NCBI RefSeq assembly: GCF_027497495.1
Contig: NZ_CP114205.1
Span: 3,100,001-3,164,000 of the forward strand
Length of the DNA: 64,000 nucleotides
From: Streptomyces tubercidicus
GTDB lineage: Bacteria > Actinomycetota > Actinomycetes > Streptomycetales > Streptomycetaceae
Direction: 5' to 3'
Shown: positions 44,006 through 55,479 of the stretch, in pieces
Position numbering within the stretch: position 1 is the first letter of the stretch
Layout: each line of letters begins with the position of its first letter
The notes under the pieces: model-generated
Told to the model about the DNA's origin: nothing
What the model saw: the letters and a program-made list of their open reading frames with translations, nothing else
Database searches by the model: none
Translations under genes and position numbers: made by a program

Positions 44006-44860
44006 TCAGCCGGCCGCGCGCTCGGCGGCCTCGACGACGTTGACCAGCAGCTGGGCGCGGGTCATCGGGCCGACACCGCCCGGGTTGGGGGCGACCCAGC
44101 CGGCCACCTCGGCGACGCCGGGGTGCACATCGCCGACGATCTTGCCGGCCTCGTCACGGCTGACCCCGACGTCCAGGACGGCCGCGCCGGGCTTGATGTC
44201 CTCGGGCTTGATGATGTGCGGCACACCGGCCGCGGCGACGATGATGTCGGCCTGCTTGAGGTGCGCGGACAGGTCCCGGGTGCCGGTGTGACACTGGGTG
44301 ACCGTGGCGTTCTCGGACTTGCGGGTGAGCACCAGCGGCATCGGGCGGCCGATGGTGATACCGCGGCCGACGACCACCACATGCGCGCCCTTGATCTCGA
44401 CCTCGTGCCGCCGCAGCAGCTGGACGATGCCGTACGGGGTGCAGGGCAGCGGGCCCTCGATGCCGAGCACCAGGCGGCCCAGGCTCATCGGGTGCAGGCC
44501 GTCGGCGTCCTTGGCCGGATCCATCAGCTCCAGGACGCGGTTCGCGTCGATGCCCTTGGGGAGCGGGAGTTGGACGATGTAGCCGGTGCAGGCGGGGTCC
44601 TCGTTCAGTTCCCGTACGACCGCCTCGATCTCTTCCTGGGTGGCGGTTTCCGGCAGCTCGCGCTGGATCGAGGCGATGCCGACCTGGGCGCAGTCGCGGT
44701 GCTTGCCGTTGACGTACCAGCGGCTGCCCGGGTCGTCGCCGACCAGGAGGGTGCCGAGACCGGGCTGGACGCCCTTGGCCTTCAGCGCCTCGACGCGGGT
44801 GGCGAGCTCGGACTTGATAGCGGCTGCGGTGGCCTTGCCATCCAGAATCTGCGCGGTCAT
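44006..44860 (-). CDS. Bifunctional methylenetetrahydrofolate dehydrogenase/cyclohydrolase
   Basis: A 284-aa FolD, the normal family length, interconverting 5,10-methylene-THF and 10-formyl-THF. Motifs: [10 protein letters not shown] (catalytic Lys within the YxxxK motif), [13 protein letters not shown], the signature near [11 protein letters not shown] (here LPCTPYGIV), [13 protein letters not shown] (NADP-binding) and the C-terminal [16 protein letters not shown] 44860 follows GGGAGG; earlier in-frame starts lack a site. It supplies formyl groups to the purine genes (purN, purH) nearby. DUF3017 follows on the same strand. Confidence 0.96.
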   Translation of the reverse strand: MTAQILDGKATAAAIKSELATRVEALKAKGVQPGLGTLLVGDDPGSRWYVNGKHRDCAQVGIASIQRELPETATQEEIEAVVRELNEDPACTGYIVQLPLPKGIDANRVLELMDPAKDADGLHPMSLGRLVLGIEGPLPCTPYGIVQLLRRHEVEIKGAHVVVVGRGITIGRPMPLVLTRKSENATVTQCHTGTRDLSAHLKQADIIVAAAGVPHIIKPEDIKPGAAVLDVGVSRDEAGKIVGDVHPGVAEVAGWVAPNPGGVGPMTRAQLLVNVVEAAERAAG

Positions 44861-45103
44861 ACCCCCCATCCTCCCGGATGAGGGCGGTGACCTTCCAATC
44901 AGGGCAGGCAAGGTGTCCATGGCCGGAATTGATCATTGCACTTGGACAACAGCTAGGGGCCTTGACTGGACAGAGTGAATGCGCAACTAGAAGGATTGAC
45001 GCCGCAGTGCCGCAGGCTTAGTCCGGGGGGTGGCCAGTGAATCCTGTTTTTCCTCCGCGTCGTGCCTTGTGTCCCCCACTGACCCAACGGAGGAAAACAG
45101 CAG

Positions 45104-45883
45104 ATGAGTTTCGGTGACCCGAACAACCCCTACGGGCAGCAGCCGCAGGCGCCGCAGGGCCCGTACGGCCAGCAGCCGCAGGCACCGCAGGGCCCGTACG
45201 GGCAGCAGCCCCCGGTCCCCCCGCAGCAGGGTCAGCCCGGCTACGGCTACCCCCAGCAGGCCCCGCAGCAGCAGCCGTACGGCTACCCCCAGCAGCAGGC
45301 CGTCCCGCCGCAGCAGGGTTACGGCTACCCGCAGCAGGCCGCCACGCCGTACGGGCAGCCGATGCCGGGGATGCCCACCGGGTACGCGAGCTGGGGCGCC
45401 CGCCTCGGCGCTTTCCTGCTGGACGGCCTGATCATCGCCGCGGTGCCGATCATCCTGTACATCATCGCCGGCGTCATGACGGCCAGCTCGGTCTCCTCAT
45501 CCACCCCGGACTACTCCAGCTGCCAGCCGGGCGACTACACCTGCATCCAGAACGCGGCCAACGACTCCGTGTCGAGCAGCACACCGGCCGGCGCCATCAT
45601 CATGATCGTGCTCGCGTGGCTGATCATGGTGGGCGGGACCTTCTTCCTCATCGCCAAGGAAGGCAGCTCCGGCCAGACCCCGGGCAAGAAGGCGCTGGGC
45701 GTCAAGGTCATCAAGGAGACCACCGGCCAGCCCCTCGGCTTCGGTATGACCTTCGTGCGCTACCTCTGCCGCTACCTGAACGGCCTGCTGTGCGGCATCG
45801 GCTGGCTGTGGCCGCTGTGGGACGACAAGAGCCAGACCTTCGCGGACAAGCTGGCCGGCACCGTGGTCGTGAGCGTCAAGTAA
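45104..45883 (+). CDS. RDD family membrane protein with Pro/Gln/Tyr repeats
   Basis: A 259-aa protein. Residues 1-88 are low-complexity repeats ([11 protein letters not shown] units, encoded by a 30-bp DNA repeat at about 45130-45210). The RDD domain (about 98-259) has three TM helices and the motif [17 protein letters not shown] with the conserved Arg and Asp, then [17 protein letters not shown] proteins include ion antiporters and accessory membrane proteins; function here unknown. ATG 45104 follows CGGAGG. Followed by a terminator, then another repeat-bearing membrane protein. Confidence 0.88.
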   Translation: MSFGDPNNPYGQQPQAPQGPYGQQPQAPQGPYGQQPPVPPQQGQPGYGYPQQAPQQQPYGYPQQQAVPPQQGYGYPQQAATPYGQPMPGMPTGYASWGARLGAFLLDGLIIAAVPIILYIIAGVMTASSVSSSTPDYSSCQPGDYTCIQNAANDSVSSSTPAGAIIMIVLAWLIMVGGTFFLIAKEGSSGQTPGKKALGVKVIKETTGQPLGFGMTFVRYLCRYLNGLLCGIGWLWPLWDDKSQTFADKLAGTVVVSVK

Positions 45884-45922
45884 GCCCCGCTGGGCCGCAC
45901 GGACGCCCTCAACAGCCCATGT

Positions 45923-45952
45923 AGGCCCCCTCGCTGCCGCGACCGGGGGCCT
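45923..45952. terminator. Short hairpin after the RDD gene
   Basis: The arms AGGCCCCC and GGGGGCCT are 8 bp long with a 14-base loop, 40 bases past the stop. Confidence 0.5.
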
Positions 45953-45998
45953 TCATGGCGCTTCGATACCGCCTCAAGTAGCCCGAAGGACATCGCTC

Positions 45999-46598
45999 GT
46001 GAGTTACCCGAACCAGAACCCCTACGGTCCCCCTCCGGGGCAGCAGCCCGGTTACGGCCCGCAGGGCCAGCAGCCCGGCTACGGTCCCCCGCAGGGCCAG
46101 CAGCCCGGTTACGGCTACCCCCAGCAGCAGCCCTACGGGCCGTACCAGGGCGGCCAGATGATGCAGCAGCAGTACCCCACCGTGATGCCCGGCGGGGTCA
46201 AGGCCGCCCGGGTGATGCTGTTCGTGCTGGCCGGCCTGAACCTCATCGGCCTGATCCTGGCGGTGGCGGGGCTGGGCAGCGTCAGCAAGGCCTCGCACGA
46301 AGCCACGCTGGACACCGCCGCCGACAACATCACGGCGATGAACATCGGCAAGGGCGTGCTGATCGCGGTGATCGTGCTCATCGTGATCTTCACGGTGGTC
46401 GCGATCACGCTGGCCCTGCAGTTCGCCAACGGCGGCAGCGGGGTCCGGGTCGGCACCATCGTCTTCGGTGTCGCCGACATCATGCTGAGCCTGTGCACGT
46501 TCCCGTTCGGCCTGGTCCACACGGTCCTGGGCATCATCGTGCTGGTCTTCGTCGCCAAGGACGAGGGCAACGCCTGGTTCAACCGGCCGCGTTACTGA
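45999..46598 (+). CDS. Four-TM membrane protein with Gly/Pro/Gln/Tyr-rich N-terminus
   Basis: A 199-aa protein. The first 60 residues are repeats ([21 protein letters not shown]) like those of the RDD protein upstream. They are followed by four TM helices: [59 protein letters not shown] and [13 protein letters not shown]. The short C-terminus is [12 protein letters not shown]. Such proteins are frequent in Streptomyces (DUF4064-like by architecture); function unknown. The GTG at 45999 follows GAAGGA. Confidence 0.8.
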   Translation: MSYPNQNPYGPPPGQQPGYGPQGQQPGYGPPQGQQPGYGYPQQQPYGPYQGGQMMQQQYPTVMPGGVKAARVMLFVLAGLNLIGLILAVAGLGSVSKASHEATLDTAADNITAMNIGKGVLIAVIVLIVIFTVVAITLALQFANGGSGVRVGTIVFGVADIMLSLCTFPFGLVHTVLGIIVLVFVAKDEGNAWFNRPRY

Positions 46599-46615
46599 AC
46601 GGCGGACGCGAGCGG

Positions 46616-46652
46616 CCGAGGGCCGCACCCCGCGCGGGGGTGCGGCCCTCGG
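46616..46652. terminator. 16-bp bidirectional terminator
   Basis: The perfect arms CCGAGGGCCGCACCCC and GGGGTGCGGCCCTCGG enclose a 5-base loop, in the 66-bp gap between convergent genes (membrane protein and purH). Confidence 0.8.
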
Positions 46653-46664
46653 TCGTTGTGCGGC

Positions 46665-48226
<1,562 letters not shown>

Positions 48227-48230
<4 letters not shown>

Positions 48231-48874
48231 GAGATGCGTACCTTTCGTCCCTCAATGCGGTAGCCGTGCCGGGCCAGATGCCCCACGACCTCGACGAGCA
48301 GCGATCGCTCGACTTCCTTGATGCGCTCATGCAGCGCGGATTCGTCGTCCTCGTCCCGGATCTCGACCACGCCCTGGGCGATGATCGGGCCGGTGTCGAC
48401 ACCGTCGTCGACGAAGTGGACGGTGCATCCGGTGACCTTCGCGCCGTACGCGAGGGCATCGCGCACGCCATGGGCACCGGGAAAGCTCGGCAGCAGCGCC
48501 GGGTGGGTGTTGACCGTACGGCCGCCGAAGCGGGCCAGGAACTCCTTGCCCAGGATCTTCATGAAGCCGGCCGAGACCACCAGATCCGGCTCGTACGCGG
48601 CGGTCGCCTCGGTGAGCGCCGCATCCCAGTCCGCGCGGCTGTCGTAGTCCTTGACCCGGCAGACGAACGTCGGCAGGCCCGCGGCCGCAGCGCGCTCCAG
48701 GCCCGCGATGGCGCCCCGGTCGGCGCCGACGGCCACGATCTCGGCTCCGTACGCCTCCGGGCCCTGCGCGGCGATGGCGTCCAGCAGCGCCTGCAGGTTC
48801 GTGCCGGAACCGGAGACGAGGGCGACGATGCGGGCAGGACGGGCGGGCTGGACGGGGGGTGGGGAGGAAGCCAC
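48227..48874 (-). CDS. Phosphoribosylglycinamide formyltransferase
   Basis: A 215-aa PurN, transferring a formyl group from 10-formyl-THF to GAR. Motifs: [18 protein letters not shown] (phosphate loop), [32 protein letters not shown] (Asn and His catalytic) and [15 protein letters not shown] (catalytic Asp). GTG 48874 is preferred; longer frames upstream have no homology to the family. It precedes purH with a 4-base overlap. Confidence 0.96.
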
Positions 48875-49117
48875 GGCGGGGCTCTTTTCCGATCTCGCGT
48901 GCTTTGTGTGGTCGTACAAGACTGCGGGTACCGCAGATCCGGGGAACCCTACGAAGGCGCCGACCGTCAGCAACGATACCGGCACACCGCGCGGCCCCCA
49001 CGGGACGGGGGCGGGCACGGGAGGTAGCGTCAGGCGTAAGACTGCATGCAGTTCGTGGTAACCCGCGCCGGCCGCTGAGGCCCGCCGCGGACGAGACAAG
49101 GGGAAGACACACCACAG

Positions 49118-49999
49118 ATGACGGACCGACGCCGCCGCGCGGCCCTCCCGCTCCCTCTGCCCGCCACCTCCCCCGGGGTGGTGCTGCTGCCGCGGGAGCG
49201 CAAGTCGTCGTCCTCGTCGTCGGAGCCCGCCGGCCCGGAATCCACGGACTCCGAGCGGGACAACCCCTTCGCCCCACCGCCGGCCGACGCCCCCGACCAG
49301 GCATGGCGCCCGCGCCACCCCGCACCGCACCGCTCCGGCAAGGACGGCGACGGCGACGAGGAGCAGCCGCAGGACGAGCCGACGCCCAGCTGGGGCAGCC
49401 AGTGGAGCCCCCGGCAGCCGGGCCGGCAGAACGGCGGCTTCGGCAACCGGCCCGGCGGGCGGAACGGCCAGCAGGGCGGGCCCGGTGGCTCCGGCGGTCC
49501 GGGCGGTCCCGGCGGGCTGCGCTGGGACCCCACCGACCCGGCCCAGCGCCGGGCGCGCTATGCGCTGCTCGCCGGTATGTGGTCGTTCTTCTTCGTGCTG
49601 TTCAGCCTGCCGGAGCTGGCCCTGCTGCTGAGTGCGCTGGCGATCTACTGGGGCATCAGCTCGCTGCGGGCCAAGCCGGCCCCCGCGAAGAACTCCGCCG
49701 CGGCGACCACCGCCGCCATGGAGGGCCGCCCCGCGCCCGCCGCCGAGCAGCCCGGCCAGGGCGAGCGGCCCGGCGCCCCGTCCGCGCCCGGCTCCACCCG
49801 GCCGCAGGTCACCTCGGCGATCGCGGGGCTGGTGACGGCGTCGCTGGCGCTGATGATGGTGGCCGCGACCTTCACCGTGCAGATCGTCTACCGCGACTAC
49901 TTCACGTGCGTGAACGATGCTCTGACGCAGTCGGCGGGCAAGTCGTGTGAGCAGCTGCTGCCGAAGGAGCTGCGGCCGCTGCTGAGCACGGGGGAGTAG
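49118..49999 (+). CDS. Integral membrane protein, Gly/Pro-rich N-terminus
   Basis: A 293-aa protein. The first 145 residues are disordered (Ser-, Asp-, Pro- and Gly-rich, with [14 protein letters not shown]). Two TM helices follow ([19 protein letters not shown] and [15 protein letters not shown]), then a Pro/Ala linker and a third TM ([20 protein letters not shown]), ending in a short outside domain with two cysteines (TCVNDAL, SCEQLLP). No family recognised beyond its place next to purN. The last 98 bases overlap the convergent DUF6350-like gene. Confidence 0.8.
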   Translation: MTDRRRRAALPLPLPATSPGVVLLPRERKSSSSSSEPAGPESTDSERDNPFAPPPADAPDQAWRPRHPAPHRSGKDGDGDEEQPQDEPTPSWGSQWSPRQPGRQNGGFGNRPGGRNGQQGGPGGSGGPGGPGGLRWDPTDPAQRRARYALLAGMWSFFFVLFSLPELALLLSALAIYWGISSLRAKPAPAKNSAAATTAAMEGRPAPAAEQPGQGERPGAPSAPGSTRPQVTSAIAGLVTASLALMMVAATFTVQIVYRDYFTCVNDALTQSAGKSCEQLLPKELRPLLSTGE

Positions 50000-51443
50000 C
50001 GAGGCGCTCCACGGGGGCTTCGGGGGCGGGCGGTTCCGTTGTCTGCGGCTGGGGTGTGGCCGGTCGCGGGGTCGGCTGGGCCGACTCGGCCTCCCGCGAT
50101 GAGGTGCGCAGGTGCCAGAGCCGTAGGGCGAGCGCGGTCGGGATGCCGGTCAGGGCGGTCCAGGCCGTGGCTGCCAGGCCCGTACGCCACCAGCTCGGGC
50201 CGAAGGTGGCGAGTGCGCCGGTGCCGAGCGCACCGCCGGAGAGGCCCGCGAGCACGGCCATGAGAAGGCCGCAGGCGCCCGCCCCCAGGGCCGCCACACA
50301 CGCCGTCGGCCACCAGGACCACGGCGCTCCCGGGGAGCCGGTCGCGGTGGCGGACCGGGCCACTTCACGGGCGAGCAGCGCCCCCGCCACCACGGGCACG
50401 ACGGCCACCGACCAGGTCAGCCAGTTCCCCGGACCGGCGTCCGGCAGGCCGCTGAGCAGCGGCAGCTGTGGCAGTACGGGATGTGCCGAGGTCCCCAGCG
50501 GGCCGACCGTGCTGCCCGCGCCGACCGTGAACCCCGGCCCCAGCCCGTATGCGGCGCCCCAGACGGCCGCGTTCGGGAGGAGGGCCAGGCACAGCAGCAG
50601 CACCGTGGAGCGGCCCGCCCAGTCGGGCGCCAGCTGGAGGAGGTCGTGGCGCACCCGGCCCGCGTGCAGGCCGAGCGAGAGCAGGGTGAGCAGCCCACCG
50701 GCGGCCAGCAGGGCAGCGAGGGCGGCGCCGGCGGCCCGGCAGACGGCGCCCCGGCGGGCGGCGGCGACCGGGGAGCCGCCGAGGAAGGCCCGCAGGCGGC
50801 GCGGCGCCTTGGACCTGAGCCGCAGGATCCTGGCGGGCAGCAGCTCGGTGCCGGGGTGCCGGAGCAGGCGCCAGGCCGTGCCCGCCAGGATGGCGGCCGT
50901 GGTGACCGGTACGCACAGCAGCACGCTGAGCGGCTCGGCGTGCAGCTGCCCGTCCGAGGCGTACAGCAGCGCACCGGCCACGATCAGCAGATAGCCGGTG
51001 AGCAGCGCACCGAGCAGGGTGCGCGGCGCGACCCGATGCGCGGCGTCCGCGGTGCAGCCGGCGGCCGCGGCGGGGCCGGGCGGGCCGTCGGCCGAGGTGG
51101 CCAGGGTGTGCCGGGCGGCCCGGTGGAGCAGCCAGACCGGGAGGACGGCGAGCAGCAGCGGGGGCACGGCGACCGGGGCGCCGGAGTGGGCGGTGGTGCG
51201 GACGAGGTCGCCGCCGTGCGCCAGCAGCCACAGGTCGGCGGCGAGATGCAGCGCCCGGGAGGGGCCGCTGTCGGGGTAGGGGGAGGCGACCCAGAGCAGC
51301 AGCACGGCGACCGTCAGCGCGCCGAGGCCGAGACCGGCGGCCGTGACACCGCCGAGGAAGGCCGCGCCGATCGCGGAGGAGCGCTGGGCGGCGGTCCGGC
51401 CGTGCGAGGACAACGTAGGGCCACGATCGATCAACTGGCTCAC
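49902..51443 (-). CDS. Polytopic membrane protein (DUF6350-like)
   Basis: A 513-aa protein with about ten TM helices (for example [62 protein letters not shown]), followed by a disordered Pro/Thr/Ala tail of about 80 residues. The pattern [12 protein letters not shown] near residue 75 fits the DUF6350 family that lies between purN and sucCD-region genes in Streptomyces; assigned by context and pattern. GTG 51443 is the likely start; a much longer frame upstream is a shadow of the divergent gene. The 3' end overlaps the preceding gene by 98 bases tail to tail. Confidence 0.78.
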   Translation of the reverse strand: MSQLIDRGPTLSSHGRTAAQRSSAIGAAFLGGVTAAGLGLGALTVAVLLLWVASPYPDSGPSRALHLAADLWLLAHGGDLVRTTAHSGAPVAVPPLLLAVLPVWLLHRAARHTLATSADGPPGPAAAAGCTADAAHRVAPRTLLGALLTGYLLIVAGALLYASDGQLHAEPLSVLLCVPVTTAAILAGTAWRLLRHPGTELLPARILRLRSKAPRRLRAFLGGSPVAAARRGAVCRAAGAALAALLAAGGLLTLLSLGLHAGRVRHDLLQLAPDWAGRSTVLLLCLALLPNAAVWGAAYGLGPGFTVGAGSTVGPLGTSAHPVLPQLPLLSGLPDAGPGNWLTWSVAVVPVVAGALLAREVARSATATGSPGAPWSWWPTACVAALGAGACGLLMAVLAGLSGGALGTGALATFGPSWWRTGLAATAWTALTGIPTALALRLWHLRTSSREAESAQPTPRPATPQPQTTEPPAPEAPVERLATPPCSAAAAAPSAAAAHTTCPPTASEHRSRT

Positions 51444-51542
51444 GCCGCCATGCTGCCAACAAGTCACCTTTCGGCCATGTACTGGCGATATGCCCGACGT
51501 GTCGCGCTGCGCAGGTGAGGCGGGTTTTCCAGACTGCTCTGT

Positions 51543-52511
51543 ATGACCCAGCCCGAGCAGGCCGCCACCGCCTTCGACGCCCTCCACACCCGGCACGCAG
51601 CGGCGCTGATGCAGCAGGCGTATCTGCTCACCGGGCGGCCGTGGCTCGCCCGGCGGGCCGTGGAGCGGGGGTTCTGGCTGGCCTGGCAGCGCTGGCCGGA
51701 GGTCGCGGTGGATCCGGATCCGGCGGGGTGGGTGCGGGCGGCGGTGTACGAGTACGCGCTGACGCCGTGGCACCGGCTGTGTCCCGGGCTGCGCACCGCC
51801 CGGGGGCCGCGCAACCCCTCGGCCGCCGGGCCCTCGTCCGCCGGGCACACGTCCGCCGGGCACACGTCCGCAGGGGCATCGGACGGCGCGCTGGCGGCGG
51901 CCCTGCTGCGGCTGCCCGCCCCGCACCGGCGGGCGCTGCTGCTGCACGACAGGGTCGGGCTGGGGCTGGACACGACCGCGGCCGAGATCGAGGCGAGCGT
52001 CCCGGCCACGGCGGGGCGGCTGCGTCACGCCCGGGAGCGGATCGCCGCGCTGCTGCCGCAACTGGGGCTCGACGGGCAGCCGCCGGAGCGGCAGGGCGAG
52101 ATCCTGCGGGCCCGGCTCTCCGCGCTGCCGGGCCCGCCGCAGGTGCCGCCGCCCGTCACCGGGGACGTACGGAGCGGGAGCGAGCGCAGCGCCCAGCGGA
52201 TCACCCGGACGGCCTTCGGGGCGACCTGGCTGTTCGTGCTGGTGACCCTGGTGACGATCGCCGTCACGCCGGACCACTACGTGCCGCAGCCGGAGCGGCC
52301 CCAGGCAGGTGTGCCGCACAGCCGGATGCCGACTGACCGGGAGCGGGGCGCGGACGAGCGGCAGCGGGGCGCGGACGAGCGGGAGCGGCGGAGGGAGGTA
52401 CGTGAGCAGCGGGACGCGGCTCGGGAGGAAGGGAACTCGGCGCGGGAGGAAGGGAACGCGGCCGTACGGAAGAAGATCCGGCAGGCCCGGCTGGCGCCTG
52501 AGATCCGCTGA
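51543..52511 (+). CDS. Membrane-anchored sigma factor-like protein
   Basis: A 322-aa protein resembling an ECF sigma factor. A region-2-like segment at the start ([21 protein letters not shown], then [31 protein letters not shown]) and a region-4-like helix-turn-helix ([50 protein letters not shown]) are visible. After a linker comes one TM helix ([15 protein letters not shown], about residue 233), then a highly charged Arg/Glu C-terminal tail of about 65 residues with repeats ([17 protein letters not shown]). The -10-binding residues look degenerate, so it may not be an active sigma factor. Divergent from the DUF6350-like gene. Confidence 0.75.
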   Translation: MTQPEQAATAFDALHTRHAAALMQQAYLLTGRPWLARRAVERGFWLAWQRWPEVAVDPDPAGWVRAAVYEYALTPWHRLCPGLRTARGPRNPSAAGPSSAGHTSAGHTSAGASDGALAAALLRLPAPHRRALLLHDRVGLGLDTTAAEIEASVPATAGRLRHARERIAALLPQLGLDGQPPERQGEILRARLSALPGPPQVPPPVTGDVRSGSERSAQRITRTAFGATWLFVLVTLVTIAVTPDHYVPQPERPQAGVPHSRMPTDRERGADERQRGADERERRREVREQRDAAREEGNSAREEGNAAVRKKIRQARLAPEIR

Positions 52512-52566
52512 TCCGTACCGGCCGCTGATCCGTACGGGACGCTGATCCCTACCGGCCGCCCGAAAC

Positions 52567-52606
52567 GGACGCGGGCCCGCACCCCAAGGGGTACGGGCCC
52601 GCGTCC
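52567..52606. terminator. Strong terminator between convergent genes
   Basis: The arms GGACGCGGGCCCG and CGGGCCCGCGTCC, plus an inner ACCCC/GGGGT, surround a 2-base apex. It is shared by the sigma-like gene and the sucCD operon. Confidence 0.8.
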
Positions 52607-52652
52607 GGTGCACCGCGCCGCGGGACGGGTCCGGCGGTGCGGGTGCGCGAAA

Positions 52653-53537
52653 TCAGCCGCCGAGGATCTCGCGGGCCAGCCGCGCGGTCTCCGACGGGGT
52701 CTTGCCGACCTTGACGCCGGCGGCCTCCAGGGCCTCCTTCTTCGCCTGGGCGGTGCCGGAGGAGCCGGAGACGATGGCGCCGGCGTGGCCCATGGTCTTG
52801 CCCTCGGGCGCGGTGAAGCCCGCGACGTAACCGACGACCGGCTTGGAGACGTTGGCCTTGATGAAGTCGGCCGCACGCTCCTCGGCGTCGCCGCCGATCT
52901 CACCGATCATCACGATCAGGTCGGTGTCGGGGTCCGCCTCGAACGCCTCCAGGGCGTCGATGTGTGTGGTGCCGATGACCGGGTCGCCACCGATGCCGAC
53001 GGCCGAGGAGAAGCCGATGTCACGGAGCTCGTACATCATCTGGTAGGTCAGCGTGCCGGACTTGGACACGAGACCGATGCGGCCGGGCTTGGTGATGTCG
53101 CCCGGGATGATGCCGGCGTTGGACTGGCCGGGGGTGATCAGGCCGGGGCAGTTCGGGCCGATGATCCGGGTCTTGTTGCCCTTGGCCTTCGCGTACGCCC
53201 AGAAGGCGGCGGAGTCGTGCACCGCGATGCCCTCGGTGATCACGACGGCCAGCGGGATCTCGGCGTCGATCGCCTCGACGACGGCGGCCTTGGCGAAGGC
53301 CGGCGGCACGAAGAGCACGGACACGTCGGCGCCGGTCTTCTCCATCGCCTCGGCGACGGAGCCGAAGACGGGTACCTCGGTGCCGTCGAAGTCGACGTTC
53401 GTGCCGGCCTTGCGCGGGTTCACACCGCCGACGATGTTGGTGCCGTCACCGAGCATCAGCTTGGTGTGCTTCATGCCAGTGGCACCGGTCATGCCCTGGA
53501 CGATGACCTTGCTTTCCTTGGTCAGGAAGATAGCCAT
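52653..53537 (-). CDS. Succinyl-CoA synthetase alpha subunit
   Basis: A 294-aa SucD forming the CoA-binding subunit of succinate-CoA ligase in the TCA cycle. Landmarks: [19 protein letters not shown] (CoA-binding start), [29 protein letters not shown] and the phosphorylated His in [15 protein letters not shown] 53537 follows AAGGACGAGG. It lies 20 bases after sucC. Normal length. Confidence 0.97.
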   Translation of the reverse strand: MAIFLTKESKVIVQGMTGATGMKHTKLMLGDGTNIVGGVNPRKAGTNVDFDGTEVPVFGSVAEAMEKTGADVSVLFVPPAFAKAAVVEAIDAEIPLAVVITEGIAVHDSAAFWAYAKAKGNKTRIIGPNCPGLITPGQSNAGIIPGDITKPGRIGLVSKSGTLTYQMMYELRDIGFSSAVGIGGDPVIGTTHIDALEAFEADPDTDLIVMIGEIGGDAEERAADFIKANVSKPVVGYVAGFTAPEGKTMGHAGAIVSGSSGTAQAKKEALEAAGVKVGKTPSETARLAREILGG

Positions 53538-53557
53538 GGTTGTTGTGTCCTCGTCCT

Positions 53558-54733
53558 TTACTTAGCAGCCAGCTCGGCGGCCTTGTCGGCCGCGCCGTCC
53601 ATGGTGTCCACGCGCTGCACCAGCGGGTGGTTGGCCTTCGACAGGATCTCGCGGCCGAGCTCCGCGTTGTTGCCGTCGAGGCGCACAACCAGGGGCTTGT
53701 TGACGTCCTCGCCCTTGGACTTGAGCAGCTCCAGGGCCTGGACGATGCCGTTGGCGACCTCGTCACACGCGGTGATGCCACCGAAGACATTGACGAAGAC
53801 GGACTTGACGTCCGGGTCGCCGAGGATGATCTCCAGGCCGTTCGCCATGACCTCGGCGGAGGCGCCGCCACCGATGTCGAGGAAGTTGGCGGGCTTGACG
53901 TTGTCGTGCTTCTCGCCGGCGTAGGCGACGACGTCCAGGGTGCTCATGACGAGACCCGCGCCGTTGCCGATGATGCCGACCTGGCCGTCGAGCTTGACGT
54001 AGTTCAGGCCCTTGGCCTTGGCCGCCGCCTCCAGCGGGTTGGCCGCATCCTTGTCCTCAAGCGCCTCGTGCTCCGGCTGGCGGAACTCGGCGTTCTCGTC
54101 CAGCGAGACCTTGCCGTCGAGGGCGATGACATCGCCGCTGGCGACCTTGGCGAGCGGGTTGACCTCGACGAGGAGCGCGTCCTCGGCGACGAAGGTCTTC
54201 CACAGCGTCACCATGACGTCGGCGACCTTCTCGGCGACCTCGGCCGGGAACTTCGCCTGGGCGACGATCTCGCGGGCCTTCTCGATCGTGACGCCCTCGT
54301 TGGCGTCGACCGGGACCTTCGCGAGCTCGTCGGGGCGGGTCGCCGCGACCTCCTCGATGTCCATGCCGCCGGCGACGGACGCCATGGCCAGGAAGGTGCG
54401 GTTGGTGCGGTCGAGGAGGTACGAGACGTAGTACTCCTCGGCGATCTCCGGAGCGGTCTCGGCGATCATCACCTTGTGGACCGTGTGGCCCTTGATGTCC
54501 ATGCCGAGGATGTCCGTCGCGCGGGCGACGGCCTCGTCCGGGGTGCCGGCCAGCTTGACGCCGCCCGCCTTGCCACGGCCGCCGACCTTCACCTGGGCCT
54601 TGACGACGGACTTGCCGCCCAGCCGCTCGGTCGCCTCGCGGGCCGCCTCAGGCGTGTCGATGACTTCACCGGCCAGCACCGGTACACCGTGCTTGGCGAA
54701 GAGGTCCCTCGCCTGGTACTCGAACAGGTCCAC
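53558..54733 (-). CDS. Succinyl-CoA synthetase beta subunit
   Basis: A 391-aa SucC, ATP-grasp subunit of succinate-CoA ligase. Motifs: [38 protein letters not shown] (nucleotide loop), [20 protein letters not shown] and the C-terminal [19 protein letters not shown]. The GTG at 54733 follows AAGGGACGG. First gene of the sucC-sucD operon; a long 5' region with a Crp-like palindrome lies upstream. Confidence 0.97.
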   Translation of the reverse strand: MDLFEYQARDLFAKHGVPVLAGEVIDTPEAAREATERLGGKSVVKAQVKVGGRGKAGGVKLAGTPDEAVARATDILGMDIKGHTVHKVMIAETAPEIAEEYYVSYLLDRTNRTFLAMASVAGGMDIEEVAATRPDELAKVPVDANEGVTIEKAREIVAQAKFPAEVAEKVADVMVTLWKTFVAEDALLVEVNPLAKVASGDVIALDGKVSLDENAEFRQPEHEALEDKDAANPLEAAAKAKGLNYVKLDGQVGIIGNGAGLVMSTLDVVAYAGEKHDNVKPANFLDIGGGASAEVMANGLEIILGDPDVKSVFVNVFGGITACDEVANGIVQALELLKSKGEDVNKPLVVRLDGNNAELGREILSKANHPLVQRVDTMDGAADKAAELAAK

Positions 54734-54929
54734 GCGCGTCCGTCCCTTGTCTTCTCAGAATCGCCGTAGTGATCGCGGTTCGTTCGACTGCGATGGGCGT
54801 GCCGCGAAGGGCAACGTGACGGCGCTGTCACTGAGGGAGGCGTACACGGTGACCGGATACGCGGCATGTCCGTCTCGCAGGTTATCGCCGGAGGCGCTGA
54901 GGCCCTAAATCGCAGATCACACTCCGGCG

Positions 54930-54943
54930 GTGATTACCATCAC
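54930..54943. promoter_or_regulatory. Crp-like palindrome upstream of sucCD
   Basis: GTGATTACCATCAC reads GTGA, 6 bases, TCAC, the core of CRP-family sites. It lies about 200 bases upstream of sucC. Assignment is by sequence pattern only. Confidence 0.35.
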
Positions 54944-55329
54944 AGATCTTTTGCCAAGTTACGCCTCCCCGGGATTTCCGCATGTTCTGCCCGCCGGCCC
55001 CGTTGTCACTCGCTGTGCCCCCGCGTCGCGCGGGGTATGCGGTCATCTGCTGAAACGCCCCTGCGCGCCCCGTCCGCCGCCGATTCCGGCTCCGGTGACG
55101 TGGGAATCGTTTGGGGAAGACCTCCGCGCCGGTGTCCGGAAGGCCCCTTGACCCGTCAACTTCCGCCCGCGAACACTGTGTTGCACCCGGCCCTCCCCCT
55201 CCCCCCATCCCCTTTCCCGATTTCCTGGTGTCCGTGCACGGGAATGGCGACACATAAAGACCTATCCCGGCGTTTATGTCGAAGAGCCTCCCCGCAGCAT
55301 CCACGGCAGGAGCACCGCCACCGCATCTG

Positions 55330-55401
55330 TCACCACATCCGTCACCACGACTGTCGTCACCTCCATCACCACGACTGTCATCACCTCCGTCACCACATCC
55401 G
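55330..55401. repeat. Six-unit 12-bp tandem array
   Basis: Units in order: TCACCACATCCG, TCACCACGACTG, TCGTCACCTCCA, TCACCACGACTG, TCATCACCTCCG, TCACCACATCCG. The outer units are identical and the middle four form two copies of a 24-bp repeat. It is 80-150 bases upstream of the amidase gene. Confidence 0.85.
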
Positions 55402-55479
55402 TGACCGCTTTCGTCGGCCGGACCCGGCACGGTTCGCAGCCGCAGCCGCAGCCGCGGCCGACGAGGAAGGAACCGCCTG

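Larger units (their letters stand above)
54734..55479. other. 746-bp intergenic region upstream of sucC and the amidase gene
   Basis: No gene is firmly supported. It contains the sucCD promoter region with a Crp-like palindrome (54930-54943), a stretch of AT-richer DNA near 54900-54960, and a 72-bp array of 12-bp units (55330-55401). A 42-codon ATG frame (55276-55404) runs through the array but has no ribosome site. Confidence 0.55.

Noticed and set aside
55330..55401. Possible CRISPR array
   Set aside because: Units are 12 bp and contiguous, with no unique spacers and no cas genes; it is a minisatellite-type tandem repeat.
55276..55404. A 42-codon ATG frame through the 12-bp array
   Set aside because: No ribosome site and a Ser/Pro-rich composition forced by the repeat; not reported as a gene.
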